Part shown: piece after piece, positions 25,831 to 33,744 of the stretch | How the letters are laid out: the number at the start of each line of letters is the position of its first letter | How positions within the stretch are numbered: position 1 is the first letter of the stretch | NCBI RefSeq assembly: GCF_005876955.1 | Contig: NZ_SSCL01000012.1 | Span: 62,001 to 126,000, forward strand | Direction of reading: 5' to 3' | Length of the DNA stretch: 64,000 nt | Source: Sinomonas gamaensis | GTDB taxonomy: Bacteria; Actinomycetota; Actinomycetes; Actinomycetales; Micrococcaceae | Translations under genes and position numbers: made by a program | The notes under the pieces: model-generated | Seen by the model: the letters and a program-made list of their open reading frames with translations, nothing else | Told to the model about the DNA's origin: nothing | Database searches by the model: none

Positions 25831-27720
25831 ATGTCGATGAAGTCCTTCCCGAAGCCCTCGGAGCTCCCGGTCCCCGCCGGCGCAGAAGGCTGGGAGAAGC
25901 TCTACCCCTACTACCTCGTGTTCCAGGACAAGCTCAGGGAGCAGGAGGACGCCAAGTTCTGGTTCTGCGACAGCCAGCACTGGCCCACGGTGTTCAAGCC
26001 GTTCGAGACGATCGGCGGGGAGTTCGCCGTCAAGTGCCTGGGCCAGTACAACGCCCGCCACCTCATGATCCCCAACGCCAACGGGATCGAATTCCGCATC
26101 CACCTCGGCTACCTCTACATGAGCCCCATCCCCGTGGCCGAGGACCAGATCGCCGAGCGCGTGCCGCTGTTCGAGGAACGCGTGGGCTACTACTTCCAGA
26201 ACTGGCCGCGGCTGCTCGAGGAATGGCACCGGAAGGTCCGCGGGACCATCGACGAGATGGAGAAGATCACCTTCGCCAAGCCGCCCGCCGTCGTCCCGAT
26301 CGGGGACATCCACTCGGGCAAGGCCATGGACGGTTCCGAGGTGCTCCTCGACAATTACGACCGCCTGATCCAGCTCGCGTACCAGAACTGGCAGTACCAC
26401 TTCGAGTTCCTCAACCTCGGCTACATCGCGTACCTGGACTTCTTCAACTTCTGCAAGGAGGTCTTCCCGAACATCCCCGACCAGTCGATTGCGACGATGG
26501 TCCAGGGCGTGGACATGGAGCTGTTCCGCCCGGACGACGAGCTCAAGGGCCTCGCGGCCCTCGCCGTCGAGCTCGGCCTCCAGCCCGCCTTCGCGGACAC
26601 GGACGACGCTGAGGGCACCCTCGCGGCGATCCAAGCCTCCCCGGGCGGCGAGCACTGGCTGAAGCGCTGGGACGAGGCGCACGAGCCGTGGTTCAACTTC
26701 ACCGTGGGCAACGGCTTCTACGGGCATGACAAGTACTGGAACGAGCACCCCGAGATCCCGCTGGGCTACATCAAGGACTACATCGCGCGGCTCGACGCGG
26801 GACAGCAGATCCTCCGTCCCGTCGAGGAGCTCGTCGCCGAGAAGGAGCGGATCGTCGAGGAGTACCGCGAGCTGCTCGACGGCGACATCTTGGCTCAGTT
26901 CGATGCCAAGCGCGCCCTCGCCGCTCAGTGCTACCCCTACGTGGAGAACCACAACTTCTACATCGAGCACTGGACCATGGGCGTGTTCTGGCGCAAGATC
27001 CGCGAACTCTCCCGGATCTTCCACGCCGAGGGCTTCTGGAACGAGCCGGACGATCTGCTCTACCTCGGCCGCAACGAGGTCCGCGACGCGCTCTTCGACC
27101 TCGTGACGTGGTGGGGCGTCGGTGCCGCACAGCCGATCGGCCCGAGCTATTGGCCTGAGGAGATCGAGCGGCGCCGCAAGATCGTCGACGCGCTCAAAAC
27201 CGCCCGCCCGGCGCCCGCGCTCAACACCCCGCCCGCGTCGATCACCGAACCGTTCACCCGCATGCTCTGGGGCATCACCACAGAGCAGGTCCAGCAGTGG
27301 CTCGGCGAGGGCGAAGCGGTCGACGGCGGCGGCCTGCGCGGCATGGCGGCATCGCCCGGGGTCGTGGAGGGCCCGGCCCGTGTGGTCACCGACGCGGACC
27401 AGCTCTCCGAGGTCCAGCAGGGCGAGATCCTCGTCGCCCCCGTCACCGCGCCCTCGTGGGGCCCGATCTTCGGCAAGATCGCCGCGACCGTCACGGATAT
27501 CGGCGGCATGATGAGCCACGCCGCGATCGTGTGCCGCGAGTACGGCCTCCCCGCCGTGACCGGCACCGGCTCGGCCTCCACGACCATCCGTACCGGCCAG
27601 CGGCTGCGGGTCGACGGGACGAAGGGCGTCGTGGAGATCCTCGACGCTCCCATTCTCGAAGGCCCGGGAGCCCACAGCCATGAGCATGGCGAGAACCTGC
27701 AGGAGCCCGCGCATGCCTGA
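25831..27720 (+). CDS. Phospho-His/phenol-binding subunit of phenol kinase (PpsA-like, CreH/CreI pair)
   Basis: 629 residues. The first ~490 residues are a large helical, aromatic-rich region (KFWFCDSQHWPTVFKPFE, QNWQYHFEFLNLGYIAYLDF) typical of phenylphosphate synthase PpsA and not of PEP synthase. The C-terminal ~130 residues are the PEP-utilising mobile domain: RGMAASPGVVEGPARVV, then GGMMSHAAIVCREYGLPAV with His563 as phosphorylation site. Phosphate would pass from ATP (partner subunit) via His563 to the phenol hydroxyl, giving an aryl phosphate. The C-terminal PEP-binding TIM barrel is absent. RBS AAAAGGA precedes ATG 25831. It overlaps the SDR gene by eight bases. Confidence 0.87.
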   Translation: MSMKSFPKPSELPVPAGAEGWEKLYPYYLVFQDKLREQEDAKFWFCDSQHWPTVFKPFETIGGEFAVKCLGQYNARHLMIPNANGIEFRIHLGYLYMSPIPVAEDQIAERVPLFEERVGYYFQNWPRLLEEWHRKVRGTIDEMEKITFAKPPAVVPIGDIHSGKAMDGSEVLLDNYDRLIQLAYQNWQYHFEFLNLGYIAYLDFFNFCKEVFPNIPDQSIATMVQGVDMELFRPDDELKGLAALAVELGLQPAFADTDDAEGTLAAIQASPGGEHWLKRWDEAHEPWFNFTVGNGFYGHDKYWNEHPEIPLGYIKDYIARLDAGQQILRPVEELVAEKERIVEEYRELLDGDILAQFDAKRALAAQCYPYVENHNFYIEHWTMGVFWRKIRELSRIFHAEGFWNEPDDLLYLGRNEVRDALFDLVTWWGVGAAQPIGPSYWPEEIERRRKIVDALKTARPAPALNTPPASITEPFTRMLWGITTEQVQQWLGEGEAVDGGGLRGMAASPGVVEGPARVVTDADQLSEVQQGEILVAPVTAPSWGPIFGKIAATVTDIGGMMSHAAIVCREYGLPAVTGTGSASTTIRTGQRLRVDGTKGVVEILDAPILEGPGAHSHEHGENLQEPAHA

Positions 27721-28468
27721 GCAGCGGACGGCAGTCATCACGGGCGCGGCCGGGGGGCTGGGCCGGGCCTTCGCCCTCGGCTTCGCCTCGCGCGGCTACC
27801 GGGTGGCAGCCGCCGACGTGAATGCAGCCGGGGCCGAGGAGACGGCACAGCTCGTCCGCGCGACAGGCGCCGGCAGGAACACAGCGATCGGCCTGAAGGT
27901 CGACGTCACCGATGTGGCGTCCACCGAGGCGATGGCCGCCGAAGCCGCCGAGTTCGGCAAGGGTCGGATCGACGTCGTCGTCAACAACGCCGCGATCTAC
28001 GCGACCGTGACCCGCAGCCCGTTCGAGCAGATCGACCCCGCGGAGTGGGACCTCGTGATGGGCGTGAACCTGAAAGGCCCGTGGCTCGTGACCCGGGCAG
28101 CCAGCCCGTACCTGGGCGAGGGCGGGCGGGTCATCAACCTCTCCAGCGCGACGATCTACTCCGGGTCCGAACAGTGGGCCCACTACGTGGCCAGCAAGGG
28201 AGGGGTCGTCGCACTGACCCGGGTCCTGGCGAAGGAACTCGGCCGGCGCGGCATCACCGTCAATGCGATCGCCCCCGGGTTCACCCTCACCGAGGCCAGC
28301 TACGGGCTCATGGAGAACGCCGAGACGTATGGGGTGGACCGGGGCGCGATCAAGCGGGCCAGCCGGCCCGAGGACATCGTCGGCGCCGCGCTCTTCCTCG
28401 CCAGCCCCGACTCCGCCTACATGACCGGCCAGACCCTCGTGGTCGACGGCGGCCGGCAGTTCATCTGA
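27713..28468 (+). CDS. creG: Short-chain dehydrogenase, CreG-like (hydroxybenzyl alcohol dehydrogenase)
   Basis: 251 residues from ATG 27713 with AGGAG seven bases upstream; upstream in-frame Met codons lie inside the kinase gene. Classical SDR: TGAAGGLG cofactor loop (10-17), DVTDVAS, NNAA, catalytic SerTyrLys with YVASK giving Tyr158 and Lys162, and APGFTLTEA. An Asp after the second beta-strand (AADVNAAG) favours NAD+. In the proposed pathway it oxidises 4-hydroxybenzyl alcohol (or its phosphate) to the aldehyde. The order of dephosphorylation and oxidation is not determined by the sequence. Confidence 0.85.
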   Translation: MPEQRTAVITGAAGGLGRAFALGFASRGYRVAAADVNAAGAEETAQLVRATGAGRNTAIGLKVDVTDVASTEAMAAEAAEFGKGRIDVVVNNAAIYATVTRSPFEQIDPAEWDLVMGVNLKGPWLVTRAASPYLGEGGRVINLSSATIYSGSEQWAHYVASKGGVVALTRVLAKELGRRGITVNAIAPGFTLTEASYGLMENAETYGVDRGAIKRASRPEDIVGAALFLASPDSAYMTGQTLVVDGGRQFI

Positions 28469-28496
28469 GAAACCCCTCACCAGGAGCACACGAGCC

Positions 28497-28820
28497 ATGA
28501 CCACCACCGTCCACTACACCGACGCGGAGGGCACCGTCCGCGAGATCGAGGGACGCCCCGGCGACTCCGTGATGGAGACCGCCGTGCGCAACGGCGTCCC
28601 CGGAATCGTCGCCGAATGCGGCGGCTCGCTCTCCTGCGCCACCTGCCACGTCTTCGTCCGCGAGGACTGCCTCGACAAGCTCCCGCCGATGGAGCCCATG
28701 GAGGATGAGATGCTCTACGGCACCGCAGTGGATCGCGAGGAGAACTCCCGCCTCTCCTGCCAGCTCAAGCTCACCGACGGGATGGACCTGTACGTGACCA
28801 CCCCCGAGACGCAGGTCTGA
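28497..28820 (+). CDS. creF: [2Fe-2S] ferredoxin, CreF-like
   Basis: 107 residues. Ligands Cys41, Cys47, Cys50 and Cys88 give the spacing C-x5-C-x2-C-x37-C of the putidaredoxin/adrenodoxin family, the usual partners of bacterial and mitochondrial P450s. Conserved context ECGGSLSCATCHVFV and RLSCQLKL. It should carry single electrons from the reductase encoded two bases downstream to the P450 of this operon. Confidence 0.92.
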   Translation: MTTTVHYTDAEGTVREIEGRPGDSVMETAVRNGVPGIVAECGGSLSCATCHVFVREDCLDKLPPMEPMEDEMLYGTAVDREENSRLSCQLKLTDGMDLYVTTPETQV

Positions 28821-28821
28821 G

Positions 28822-30096
28822 ATGGCTGCCTCGACCTCGCAGCCCACAGGGCTCCTCATCATCGGTGCGAGCCAGTCCGGCGTTCAGCTCGCCGTCTCCC
28901 TCCGTGCGCTCGGCTTCGAGGAGCCCATCACGCTCCTCGGCGAGGAGAACCACCGGCCGTATCAGCGCCCTGCGCTCTCGAAAGAGTGGCTCCAAGGCGA
29001 AGTCGGCAATGAGTCCCTCATCTTCCGCTCCAACGAGTACTGGGCCGAGCACCACGTCACCCTTGTCAAGGGCGAGCGCATCCTGCGGATCGCGAATAAT
29101 CGTGACGGTTCCGGCGTCGCCGTCGCCGAGTCCGGCGCCGAGTTCCCGTTCAAGCGCCTCGCGCTCACCGTGGGAGCCCGCGCCCGGAAACTCGCGGTCG
29201 ACGGCGCGGATCTCACCGGCGTCGTCTACCTCCGCAACGCCGACGACGCCCTGGCCCTCAAGGCCCTCGTCGGCGACGCGACCGACGTCGTCGTCATCGG
29301 CGGCGGGTTCATCGGCCTCGAGGCAGCGTCCAGCCTGAAGAAGATGGGCAAGAACGTCGTGGTGCTCGAGCACGGGCCTCGGCTCGTCGGCAGGGCCGTG
29401 GGCGAGGAGACCGCCGATTATTTCCTCGAGGCACACCGTGCCCGCGGACTCGACATCCGCCTCGACGCGCGCATCTCACGATTCATCCCGGAGTCGACGC
29501 CCGACGGCGGCAAGGCCGTTGCCGCCGTCGAACTCGCAGCCGGTGAGGTGCTTCCCGCGCAGATAGTGCTCGTGGGCATCGGCGTCATCCCGAACACGGA
29601 GCTTGCGGAGCAGATGGGCCTCGCGGTGGACAACGGGATCGTTGTGGACGCCCACGCCCTCGCCTCGGACGGCTCCACCGTGGCTGTGGGCGACTGCGCC
29701 AACATGCCCAACCCCGTGCCGGGCTCCCCTGCCGGCGAGCGCATCCGGCTCGAAAGCGTCAACAACGCCATCGAGCACGCCAAGGTCGCGGCGTACTCGC
29801 TCATGGGCCGGCGCGAGGAGTACGCCGGGATCCCCTGGTTCTGGTCCAATCAGGCCGATCTGAAGCTCCAGATCGCGGGCCTGTCGATGGGCTTCGACCA
29901 GACCGTCGTGCGGCGGGACGACGAGCGCGGGAAGTTCTCGGTCCTCTATTACCGCGGCGGAAGGATCATCGCCGCGGACTGCGTCAACGCGCCCCTGGAC
30001 TTCATGGCCGTCAAGAACGCCCTCGCGAAGGGCCAGAACATCCCCGCCGACGCGGCGGGCGATCCCACCGTCCAGCTCAAGTCGCTCGCCGGCTGA
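28822..30096 (+). CDS. creE: FAD-dependent NAD(P)H-ferredoxin reductase, CreE-like
   Basis: 424 residues. Putidaredoxin-reductase family: FAD-binding LLIIGASQSGVQLAVSL at the N-terminus, RPALSKEWLQGE, NAD-binding VVVIGGGFIGLEAASSL (about 154-170), VGIGVIPNTELAEQMGL, AVGDCANMP and the closing FWSNQADLKLQIAG typical of the C-terminal domain. In the first Rossmann loop the usual third Gly is Ser-Gly (GASQSG), common in the family. Two-base gap to the ferredoxin gene ensures coordinate synthesis of the P450 redox chain. Confidence 0.92.
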   Translation: MAASTSQPTGLLIIGASQSGVQLAVSLRALGFEEPITLLGEENHRPYQRPALSKEWLQGEVGNESLIFRSNEYWAEHHVTLVKGERILRIANNRDGSGVAVAESGAEFPFKRLALTVGARARKLAVDGADLTGVVYLRNADDALALKALVGDATDVVVIGGGFIGLEAASSLKKMGKNVVVLEHGPRLVGRAVGEETADYFLEAHRARGLDIRLDARISRFIPESTPDGGKAVAAVELAAGEVLPAQIVLVGIGVIPNTELAEQMGLAVDNGIVVDAHALASDGSTVAVGDCANMPNPVPGSPAGERIRLESVNNAIEHAKVAAYSLMGRREEYAGIPWFWSNQADLKLQIAGLSMGFDQTVVRRDDERGKFSVLYYRGGRIIAADCVNAPLDFMAVKNALAKGQNIPADAAGDPTVQLKSLAG

Positions 30097-30123
30097 GCCG
30101 CCTACCTCGCACCGGGAGGACGC

Positions 30124-30837
30124 ATGACCGAGAACACCATCGCCGTCGACCATGCCAAGGCCGAGGCCTTCGAGGCGGCCTACCCCGCCCGGCCGATCCC
30201 CGCTGAGGGCCACGTGGACACGCGGCCCATCAGCGAGACGCCGAGTGCCGCCCGCTCCCTCGACCCGCTCTGGCGAGCCGTGGCCACCTACACCCGCGCC
30301 CGCGGGAACGACATCCACCTGCCCATCTCGGTTGCCTACGCCGAGCGGCTGTGCGCCGCCTACCCCGACGCCGATCGGGAGCTCGTGCTCGTCGCGACCC
30401 TCCTGCATGACACCGGCTGGGCCCGAGTCGACGAGTCCCGCATCCTTTCCGAGGGCTTCACCGGGGACTGGCGCAAGGCCCAGATCCGCTACGAACACGA
30501 GCACCAGGGCTGCCTCGTGGCACGCGAAGTGCTGCCGGGGCTGGGGTACTCGGAGGAGTTCGTCGAGCGGGTCGTCGCCATCATCGATGGCCACGACACC
30601 CGACACGTGGCCTACTCCCTCGAGGACGCCCTCGTCCGGGACGCCGACCGGCTCTGGAGATTCGACCATGCCGGGATCGCCCTCGCCTCCTCGTGGTTCG
30701 GAATGGACCCAGCCAGCTACACCGACAGGCTCGCCGCGGAGATCGTGCCAGAACTCATCACCGCCGCGGCCGTCGAGATGGCCACCGCCGACCTCGCCCG
30801 CTCCAACGCCCTGCTCAAGACAGGAGTGCTCCGATGA
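30124..30837 (+). CDS. creD: HD-domain phosphohydrolase, CreD-like paralogue 2
   Basis: 237 residues, RBS GGGAGGA five bases before ATG. HD motif LLHDTGW (about 94-100), EHEHQGCLVAREVL, IIDGHDTRHVAYSLEDALV and DADRLWRF. It lies inside the main operon, overlapping the aldehyde dehydrogenase start by four bases, which is the expected place for CreD, the enzyme that releases free 4-hydroxybenzyl compounds from their phosphates. The paralogue at 21698-22396 has the same blocks but an unrelated N-terminal 45 residues. Named by context. Confidence 0.83.
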   Translation: MTENTIAVDHAKAEAFEAAYPARPIPAEGHVDTRPISETPSAARSLDPLWRAVATYTRARGNDIHLPISVAYAERLCAAYPDADRELVLVATLLHDTGWARVDESRILSEGFTGDWRKAQIRYEHEHQGCLVAREVLPGLGYSEEFVERVVAIIDGHDTRHVAYSLEDALVRDADRLWRFDHAGIALASSWFGMDPASYTDRLAAEIVPELITAAAVEMATADLARSNALLKTGVLR

Positions 30838-32399
30838 CCACCACGCCCGTCCAGCGGACCGAGAGCGGCGCGCCGGCGCCGTCGTCCGCCGATGCGCGGG
30901 CGAGGCGCACCTCGCTCGACCTGCCCTACACACTGGTGGACGACATGTTCATCGACGGCGCCTACACCCCCGCCTCCGGCGCCGGCCGCAACCCCGTCAC
31001 CGACCCGGCCACGGGCGAGGTCTGGGGCGGCGTGCCGGACGGCTCGGCGGAGGACCTCGACGCAGCAGTGGGCGCCGCACGCAGGGCGTTCGACGCCGGC
31101 CCCTGGCCCAGGTTCTCCCCCTCCCAGCGTGCGGCGTACCTGATGCGGATCGCGGACGAGATCGAGGCCCGCGCCGAGACCCTGGCCCTGACGAACACGC
31201 GTGAGAACGGGTCCCCGATCACCGAGACCCGAGGAGCCGCGGCGAACGCTGCAGGAATCTTCCGGTACTTCGCCACACTCGCCGAGTACCTCGAGAAAGA
31301 CGATGTGCGTCCCTTCCCGTTCGCGCCGGGCCAGGAGTCCGTGGTGCGGCGCGACCCGGTGGGCGTGTGCGCGCTGATCGCGCCGTGGAACTTCCCGATC
31401 AACCTCGTGGTCATCAAGCTCGCCCCCGCGCTGCTGGCAGGGTGCACGGCGGTGATCAAGCCGGCCTCGCCCACGCCGCTCTCGATCCGGTTCATCATCG
31501 ACGCCGTCGCCGCCGCAGGAGTGCCCGCCGGGGTCGTCAATCTCGTGACCGGATCGGGCCGCCTCGGCGACGCCCTCGTGAAGCACCCGGGCGTGGACAA
31601 GGTCGCCTTCACAGGCTCCACACCGGTGGGCCGGCGCATCGCCGCTGCCTGCGGTGAACTGCTGCGCCCGGTCACCCTCGAGCTCGGCGGGAAGTCCAGC
31701 GCCATCGTCCTCCCCGACGCCGACCTCGACTCCATGGCCAAGGTCCTCATCCGCTCCTCCATGCGCAACACCGGCCAGACCTGCTACATCTCCACCCGGA
31801 TCCTCGCCCCAGCCTCACGGCACGATGAGGTGGTGGACATGGCGACCTCGGTGATCTCGGCGGCACCCCAGGGCGACCCGCTCGACCCCGCCACCGTGTT
31901 CGGGCCCAGCGCAACCAAAGCGCAGTACGAGACCGTCATGCACTACATAGAGTCGGGACTCGCCGAAGGCGCAAGGGCCACGACGGGCGGCCGGGCCGCG
32001 TCGCCGGCCGACGGGCTCGAAGGAGGCTACTTCATCGAACCGACCGTGTTCGCCGACGTCACACCGGCCATGCGCGTGGCCCGGGAGGAGATCTTCGGGC
32101 CAGTCCTGACGATCCTGAAGTACGACGACGGCGGACCGGGCGGCGGGCTCGACGAGGCGGTCGCGCTGGCCAACAACACCGAATTCGGGCTCGGCGGGCT
32201 CGTCTTCTCCTCCGACCCCGACGCCGCCTTGGCAGTGGCAGACCGGGTGGACACCGGCTCGATCGGCATTAACTTCTTCGCCTCGAACCACTCCGCCCCC
32301 TTCGGAGGACGGCACGATTCCGGGCTCGGAACCGAGTACGGCATCGAGGGCCTTGCTGCCTACCTGACCTACAAGTCGATCCACCGGAACGCACGGTAG
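30834..32399 (+). CDS. creC: NAD(P)+-dependent aldehyde dehydrogenase, CreC-like
   Basis: 521 residues from ATG 30834 (RBS AGGAG). ALDH superfamily: APWNFPINLVVIKLAPALL, FTGSTPVGRRI, catalytic Glu in TLELGGKS, nucleophile Cys in NTGQTCYISTR, and EEIFGPVLTILKYD. A non-conserved leader of about 35 residues precedes the domain. Last gene of the operon; predicted to oxidise 4-hydroxybenzaldehyde (or a related arylaldehyde) to the acid, which would enter the protocatechuate route encoded elsewhere. A hairpin terminator follows 15 bases after the stop. Confidence 0.88.
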   Translation: MTTTPVQRTESGAPAPSSADARARRTSLDLPYTLVDDMFIDGAYTPASGAGRNPVTDPATGEVWGGVPDGSAEDLDAAVGAARRAFDAGPWPRFSPSQRAAYLMRIADEIEARAETLALTNTRENGSPITETRGAAANAAGIFRYFATLAEYLEKDDVRPFPFAPGQESVVRRDPVGVCALIAPWNFPINLVVIKLAPALLAGCTAVIKPASPTPLSIRFIIDAVAAAGVPAGVVNLVTGSGRLGDALVKHPGVDKVAFTGSTPVGRRIAAACGELLRPVTLELGGKSSAIVLPDADLDSMAKVLIRSSMRNTGQTCYISTRILAPASRHDEVVDMATSVISAAPQGDPLDPATVFGPSATKAQYETVMHYIESGLAEGARATTGGRAASPADGLEGGYFIEPTVFADVTPAMRVAREEIFGPVLTILKYDDGGPGGGLDEAVALANNTEFGLGGLVFSSDPDAALAVADRVDTGSIGINFFASNHSAPFGGRHDSGLGTEYGIEGLAAYLTYKSIHRNAR

Positions 32400-32413
32400 G
32401 CCTGCACGCACGG

Positions 32414-32430
32414 GCGCCTCTGGGAGGCGC
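32414..32430. terminator. Hairpin at end of the cre-like operon
   Basis: Perfect 7-bp stem GCGCCTC/GAGGCGC with TGG loop, 15 bases after the aldehyde dehydrogenase stop. Confidence 0.6.
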
Positions 32431-32533
32431 ACCCCACCAGCCCAACTAGGATCTGCTTTCCCAGGGCTGAGCTATCGACTCCCGCAGCAGGCAGGAGGAC
32501 GATTGAAGGGCAGTCACCACGAGGAGGCATGTG

Positions 32534-32737
32534 ATGTGCTACGCGTCGAGCAACGACTTCGGGTGGGGTGCCAGGAAAGAAACCGGGCGCCGGCCTGAAG
32601 CGAAACCGGAAACCCCTGCGGAAACTCCGGCGAAGCGGGTCAAGGCACCGGACTTCACGTTCTTGGCGTTCCCCAGGTGGCGCAGGACGCCTGCGCCCCG
32701 CACCCCCTCCGCCGAAGGGACCAAGGAGAGGGTCTGA
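32534..32737 (+). CDS. Small basic Pro/Lys-rich protein, unknown
   Basis: 67 residues. An excellent RBS, GAGGAGG, ends six bases before ATG 32534. The sequence begins MCYASSNDFGWGARKE, then a Pro/Glu/Lys linker and KAPDFTFLAFPRWRR. It is isolated between two hairpin terminators, suggesting its own short transcript. No domain recognised. I believe it is expressed because of the RBS, the terminator right after it and the non-random composition. Confidence 0.6.
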   Translation: MCYASSNDFGWGARKETGRRPEAKPETPAETPAKRVKAPDFTFLAFPRWRRTPAPRTPSAEGTKERV

Positions 32738-32773
32738 TGTCCGGCCCACGGCCGGACAAGAGTCAGTGGTCAA

Positions 32774-32802
32774 CGGAGGGGTCCTCGGTGAGGACCCCTC
32801 CG
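32774..32802. terminator. Strong hairpin terminator
   Basis: Perfect 13-bp arms CGGAGGGGTCCTC and complement around GGT. Lies between the small ORF and the convergent TetR gene and can serve both strands. Confidence 0.8.
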
Positions 32803-32853
32803 CCGCGTCGCTCCTCTGCAACCTCGATTTGAGAGAGTTGGCCGAACCGACGG

Positions 32854-33477
32854 CTATGCCGGGCCGGCGCCGGCCTCTTGTGACTGCCGCAGTCCGTCCA
32901 GGATCCGTTCGAACGCGCGGAGGCTGGCAAGTCCGAGCTCAGGGAATTCCGCGGCGCGGACCCCGACGACCCGCACGGCGCCGACCAGCAGCCGTGCCGT
33001 CTCCTCGATGTCAATCTCGGCGAGCTCGCCCTGATCCCGGCCAGTGGTGAGTTCCCTGACGAAGTCGTCGTAGGAGGCGCGGGAGCCTGCTCCGGTCGGA
33101 GTGCCGATACTGGCATAGCGGGCTGCGGAGATGTTGTAGAAGCGGCCCAGAGAGCGGTCTTCGGCAATGTCGACCATCGCGCGCGCGTGCGCTGCTATGC
33201 GCTCGCGCCACGATGTCGAGTCGGCCTGGATGGCTTGGACCCGCTGGATGAACTTCAGGCCCGCGAGCTCGTAGGCCTTCGTCGCCATTTCTTCCATTCC
33301 GCCGGGGAAGTGAGCGTACAGCGTGGCCCTGGAGACGCCTGCCTGAGCGGCGATCTGCTCGACGACGGGGCCGTCAGCGGAGTCGGCGGCGATCACGTCG
33401 ATCACAGCCTCGAGGATCTCCGTCTGCGTCTGAACGCGCTGCCTGTCCCGCAGCGACTTGGGTTCCCTGGCCATCAT
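32854..33477 (-). CDS. TetR family transcriptional regulator
   Basis: 207 residues (a second Met is one codon in). N-terminal TetR helix-turn-helix at about 14-60: RVQTQTEILEAVIDVIAADS, VEQIAAQAGVSRATLYAHFP. The C-terminal ligand domain is helical and ends with a Gly/Ala tail. It is divergent from the kinase/phospho-lyase/SDR genes and shares with them a 132-bp region containing two clear inverted repeats, so it most likely represses that operon and itself until a pathway compound binds. Confidence 0.92.
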   Translation of the reverse strand: MMAREPKSLRDRQRVQTQTEILEAVIDVIAADSADGPVVEQIAAQAGVSRATLYAHFPGGMEEMATKAYELAGLKFIQRVQAIQADSTSWRERIAAHARAMVDIAEDRSLGRFYNISAARYASIGTPTGAGSRASYDDFVRELTTGRDQGELAEIDIEETARLLVGAVRVVGVRAAEFPELGLASLRAFERILDGLRQSQEAGAGPA

Positions 33478-33511
33478 CCCCCACCCTACGCGCTCTCAGG
33501 GCCGGCAGCAG

Positions 33512-33581
33512 ACTGAAAGTGACAGTTCCGAAAAATCAGGACGACATCTAGACTTTCAGTTCAGAAGATGTACTCTGAGTA
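33512..33581. promoter_or_regulatory. Divergent operator region with two inverted repeats
   Basis: ACTGAAAGT (33512-33520) and its exact complement ACTTTCAGT (33552-33560) are separated by 31 bases; a further perfect palindrome TACTCTGAGTA lies at 33571-33581. The A/T content here is well above its surroundings. It is the only space between TetR and the divergent operon, so at least one of these is probably the TetR operator. Confidence 0.6.
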
Positions 33582-33609
33582 GACCTTAGCCTTCTGTGAG
33601 GAGAGTCAC

Positions 33610-33744
33610 ATGATGAGTGAGAAAGATCCGGGACCTTCCCGCTTGGCCGGGAACGCCCTCGGCGTCCCGGGCCTCGCCGCGGCTGGGGTGATCCGCAGGC
33701 GCAATCCCGCCGCCTACGCCGATGCAGCGGAGGTGGGCGCGTGA
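33610..33744 (+). CDS. Possible 44-codon leader ORF coupled to the kinase gene
   Basis: Starts at ATG 33610 or 33613 with GAGGAGAG close upstream, and its TGA overlaps the kinase GTG (GTGA at 33741-33744). Translation begins MMSEKDPGPSRLAGNAL and ends AAEVGA; no hydrophobic segment and no known family. The perfect stop-start overlap implies translational coupling, either as a regulatory leader or a real small subunit. It may also be a chance frame, since the kinase GTG has no other RBS. Confidence 0.45.
   Translation: MMSEKDPGPSRLAGNALGVPGLAAAGVIRRRNPAAYADAAEVGA

Noticed and set aside
24496-27741. A 1081-codon minus-strand open frame across the kinase genes
   Set aside because: Antisense to two well-recognised proteins (ATP-grasp and phospho-His subunits). 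Low-complexity composition and no RBS; a codon-bias shadow.
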